From assembly GCA_026419785.1 (NCBI GenBank), contig JAODTK010002621.1, positions 299,744 through 363,743 on the forward strand: a stretch of DNA of 64,000 bases. The letters run 5' to 3'. Below the pieces are notes generated by a model that was not told the origin of the DNA, made no database searches, and saw only the letters and a program-made list of their open reading frames with translations. Positions 60,311 to 64,000 of this stretch are shown piece after piece. The translations under genes and the position numbers were made by a program. Position 1 is the stretch's first letter, and every line of letters begins with the position of its first letter. This DNA is from Sclerodactyla briareus (lineage: Eukaryota > Echinodermata > Holothuroidea > Dendrochirotida > Sclerodactylidae).

Positions 60311-63300
60311 ATGTACGTATGGAGTCTGCGTACTATTAAACCAAAACAGTATTGGCACAGGTTTAGTTTTTCTGGCTTATACTTTATAATGAGGCAAGTA
60401 GAAACTACAGATTTACATTAATATGTCTTTAAAGAAAGAAACCAGGCATGTTGAAAAAGTTTCCTCCAATGTCACACCAATTTGTACCCCATTACGTGGA
60501 AATGCCCTTGACAAATATAAAAACTAGTTCAAGGCCCCATAAACTAGATTGGTATCAAAATATTACCTAATCAGACATAATGGTAGTATATCATAAGTTA
60601 GACTTGAAATATTGGTTGTATTTGGTTCAGTATGGATCACATTATTTCACTATAGCAATGATATCATACCTCAGTATCATTGGCAACGAGAAACAAGTGG
60701 GAAAAGGTTTCATTTGGGTATAAGTTACACATTGGCTTGACGACAGTGAACATAATTTAGTTGCGTAACTGACGTCCATACCTCAGTAGTGGTGACTGAT
60801 GTTAAATGGTAAACTTACGTTATAGTATTCACATGTCTACCAAAGCCCAAAGGGATAAAATCACAGGATAAAAGTTTTTGATCAAGTCTAACACTTTATG
60901 GTCTGTACTAGGAGAATTAGAAACCCCATCTATTGACTCAGTGTCTAACTTGAGCTGTATGAAAATGAAAGAAAGAAAATGGAACTGACTTTACATGGGA
61001 CAGCCGCTAGCATAACCATACATTTTTTTAATATAATGTTCCTTTCAAGTGGAGTCGCCATCGTATTCATGGTTGAGAAGAAAAGTACCGTGAATGTTAC
61101 TAGATGTATCAAGGACAGAGAGTTCATCTCTCCGATGAGGGGCCCACATTTGAATAGAGTCCATGTGATAGTTGTACTGGAGAACTACTTCGAAAGACTG
61201 AACCACATGACTATGACATCATCGATGCAGCGAGTTGTTTAGACCAGTAGTCCTCCTTTGAGCTGGAGTCGCTGACGTAGTGTCATGAGGGGAAATAGGT
61301 GCGGGATCTGGAAAAGACAGGATTCCCAAGATCACGTTGCAATCAGCAACCCTGGTTGTTGTCCCATTGCCTGCTCTGATAAATTGTTGTCAAACTCATT
61401 ATTACCTGTACTTCTATACCTACACTGTAATCACTTTTCTTTGTTCTAGATATCCCCTCTTGTGGCTTTGCCATTTGTCACAAGAAGGAAAGGATTCATT
61501 GAAATTGGTTTACTCAAAACGTGGGGCGACACCAGAATGGTTGAAAATAAAATCGAGAAGGAATCATTGTTGCGGCACAGAGTTTGGGGGGGGACCATCT
61601 CAGACAGGTTGGTATTATATTTCTTCATTCACACCCTCACAGGACCAGCGGCACTGGCCAAGGGGTAAATTTAACACGTTTCCAATGGCCTCAGCACTTG
61701 CTCTTTTCTGTTTGAGTACCCAGGGACGTCATTGCGACATTTGCTCCCAGTCCCATCAATGCATAAACATTTGCGTAAATTATTTCACATAGGTTGCACT
61801 GGAAATCGTTTTCGACATCATAACCGGCCGGAATGGGGTGGGACTTGCTTCATGTCATTGATTCTGGAAAAGGAAAAATATGGAAATATAAACTGCTGTT
61901 GTTGCTCAAGATGATTCTGACTGTTTGTTGCACAGGACCAGTAGAATCAGGTGTGAATTCAAACATGATCTGTATGTGGCAAAGAAAAGAAGTTTTGTAT
62001 GTTTTTCGGTTCGTGTCTAAGATCGTCAAAAACTTATGACCTACATGTTACTTACCTTAATAGCATGCTTCATACTGATGTCGTTTGGTGAAGTTAAATG
62101 ACAACAATGAAAAGATGAATGGGGATGCGGGGGAATAAATTAATTGGCAAATAATGACCGACCGCACTGAACGGCATTCTTGATTTATCTCAACCCACTA
62201 CTGCCAAGCCATGCCTCTAGATTCATCCCGGTCGGACCACTCCCAGTTCCTGACTGCCTCATCATCTTTTATGTTGTGAATGAAATTTATTGGCACAATA
62301 CTAATAATGTGTGTGGTGAAATTTTCAAGTTACAGTATGTCCCTGGGAATTTTTTAGAGTTCCAGCAAGTCTGGTTTCGGCCGGAAATAAATGTCTGTTC
62401 TGGATGCACCCAATTTAGTTCAAGGTCGGAGAGGCATGCGTGCGTGGAAACGACTGCGGGACCATGCGTCCTGGAATGTTCCACTCTCACACATAATTGA
62501 ATGTTATCATATGCCACATTACTCTAGTATCGGCTGAGACTGTCCAAAGCGCCCAGTGGAGCCAAAAGCAAGGGGGCAGTGTAGTGGAAATAGAATTGTA
62601 TGTACCTTGAATGATCTGGGATCTGGATGATGGGGTATGGTACCATACAGTAGGTCACTATATCACTCTGTAGAAAGAAAGAGGCTTGTCAATTCTGCTA
62701 TAGGTGATGAAGCAGCTTTGTGAGCGTTGCCATCTGCTTGACCTAAAGATTGTGCCTGACCCACTGTCTCCCGCCAGAGCAAGGAATCACTGTCTATACC
62801 TCCATGTGAATTTGTGAGCTTGCAGTGGCCAGTTCTCCTACGGATTTCCCATTGTAGATCATTTCAGCTGGGTGTGTTCTGTTTAATACTGGTTATAGTG
62901 AGGAATCTTTGTGCTCTCTACTAGATTTTTTCTTTCTTTAATAATGAGCTCTCATGAAACAGGTCCCAAGTTGAAGCTACGGTGGAATTCTTCAACTACA
63001 CAAGCCCGTACTGTGCTGGCTTCGTACCAAAATGTGAGGGATTTCGGATCCTAGATATATATGCATCAAATATATAACTGTATGTTAAGGTCAGACAGTT
63101 GTCTGAACAAGGTGCACAAAATAGTAGCTCACTCACGGCCACATGTTTGTTTGCATCAAGCACATCCACGACTCTTATCACAAATGTTGAGTCATGACTA
63201 GAATGAAGTTTCATCAAACTAGACATGCTTGGACTGATGATTACAAGCAAGTTTCCAGTGACTGGGGAGCAAATATGATAGAAGGAACTTATCTCATTCT

Positions 63301-64000
63301 TGATATTTGATTATGTCACACAGCCTGCATTCGGAAACCAGTCCAGGATGTTGTCTTTGAAATAGTCCAATTGTTATAAATCTACAACATCGGTGCATTG
63401 GTTGACGATTAAAATTAAAATATGTTTAAAGTTGCGTTGCATTCTATATGTTGTGATTCCTCTAATATGTTTCAGGACCGTTCTCGTAGAGGGGGCAAGG
63501 ATTTGGGCAACACAAGACACCGTTAAACACACCGATGAACAAGGGTTAGTAGTCTTGTTCTGACGATCTTCTGCTTGGCAAGAACTCAACGTGTAAGTAT
63601 TGATCAATACTGTTTTTTCTTTAGCTCACCAAAAAGGTGTGCTGGGTTGAGCTTATGCGATCCTGCATGCCTATCTTTGAGCTATCTATCTATGATCTAC
63701 TGTACTGTTCAAATTGATTGTGGAAATATGCAGAATACTCCTCCTACAGTTGATGGTGGTCATAATGAAAATTGGTCACAGGAAATCAACCCAGTGAGGC
63801 AATCAGGGGGGTGGTGTCATGAAGTTGAGGTTTCAAAGTTCATTAGGTGGTCAGGTTTTGGCCATTTTGTGATAACATGCCGTAGTTATTCTCCTAACAG
63901 ATCAAGTCAGGATATCTCGATATCGGTAACAATTATCATTGCCCCATGTTGTATATGGGTTTTTGTCCAGGGATTTCAAGAGTCATCTAGGGGGACATTT
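60311..64000. other. no gene recognised
   Basis: No coding sequence is recognised. Plus-strand frames of 87, 151 and 106 residues (60979-61242, 61337-61792, 62180-62500) lack family motifs and are within what random sequence of this length yields. Confidence 0.45.

Noticed and set aside
61337-61792. 151-residue plus-strand frame
   Set aside because: No recognisable domain or splice context; length is compatible with chance.
1-64000. CRISPR array, prokaryotic operon or phage
   Set aside because: No regularly spaced identical repeats, no dense coding on one strand, and LINE/hAT/MITE content is eukaryotic.

Overview
This is eukaryotic, intron/intergenic-style DNA with no long intact reading frame. 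The window is dominated by old, mutually diverged repeats. Frequent TAGGCCTA palindromes, moderate GC, abundant G/C homopolymers, many small inverted-repeat elements and decayed CR1/L2-like LINEs all fit a marine invertebrate deuterostome, with an echinoderm the best guess. This is an inference from sequence texture, not from a diagnostic gene.

The only recognisable host-type coding sequence is a frameshifted, intronless, full-length relic of a glycoside hydrolase family 31 protein of the MYORG (KIAA1161) type, on the minus strand at 9332-11519. Four LINE reverse-transcriptase relics also lie on the minus strand. Two copies of one family are at about 2830-4120 and 21400-24240. An RT core of a second type is at about 35690-36510, and a C-terminal tail is at about 17568-18060.

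The largest structure is an old inverted duplication. Its left arm (about 37445-40730) and right arm (about 41098-45675) are reverse complements of each other and flank a 0.37 kb core. The core carries a ZNF143/Staf-like promoter motif, and it has a third, isolated copy at about 49030-49345. Because the arms are paralogous, two transposon insertions can be read against their own empty sites. A 429-bp MITE with a TA target duplication sits in the left arm (39477-39905). A 1055-bp hAT-like element with an 8-bp target duplication sits in the right arm (43303-44357).

The hAT-like element belongs to a wider family. Seven loci in the window share a GC-rich near-palindrome, and six of these also share a second conserved block (CAGATGGCCGGAAA-like) about 25-45 bp away, although the surrounding sequence has diverged almost completely. 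Other elements are a 57-bp terminal palindrome with a direct repeat on each side, a CGACG-rich double-TIR element (57082-57627), a MITE at 6200-6673 and another at about 19065-19347. There are also minisatellites near 35.5 and 36.8 kb, a dyad-containing tandem array at 49.6-49.98 kb, an almost pure A/C tract at 27.24-27.68 kb, and a direct duplication (45.71 and 47.94 kb).

The genes do not form a working pathway in this window. It is best read as repeat-rich intergenic DNA with one dead or badly assembled GH31 gene and one duplicated promoter/gene-start region. Boundaries of old repeats are by-eye estimates, usually good to 10-50 bases.
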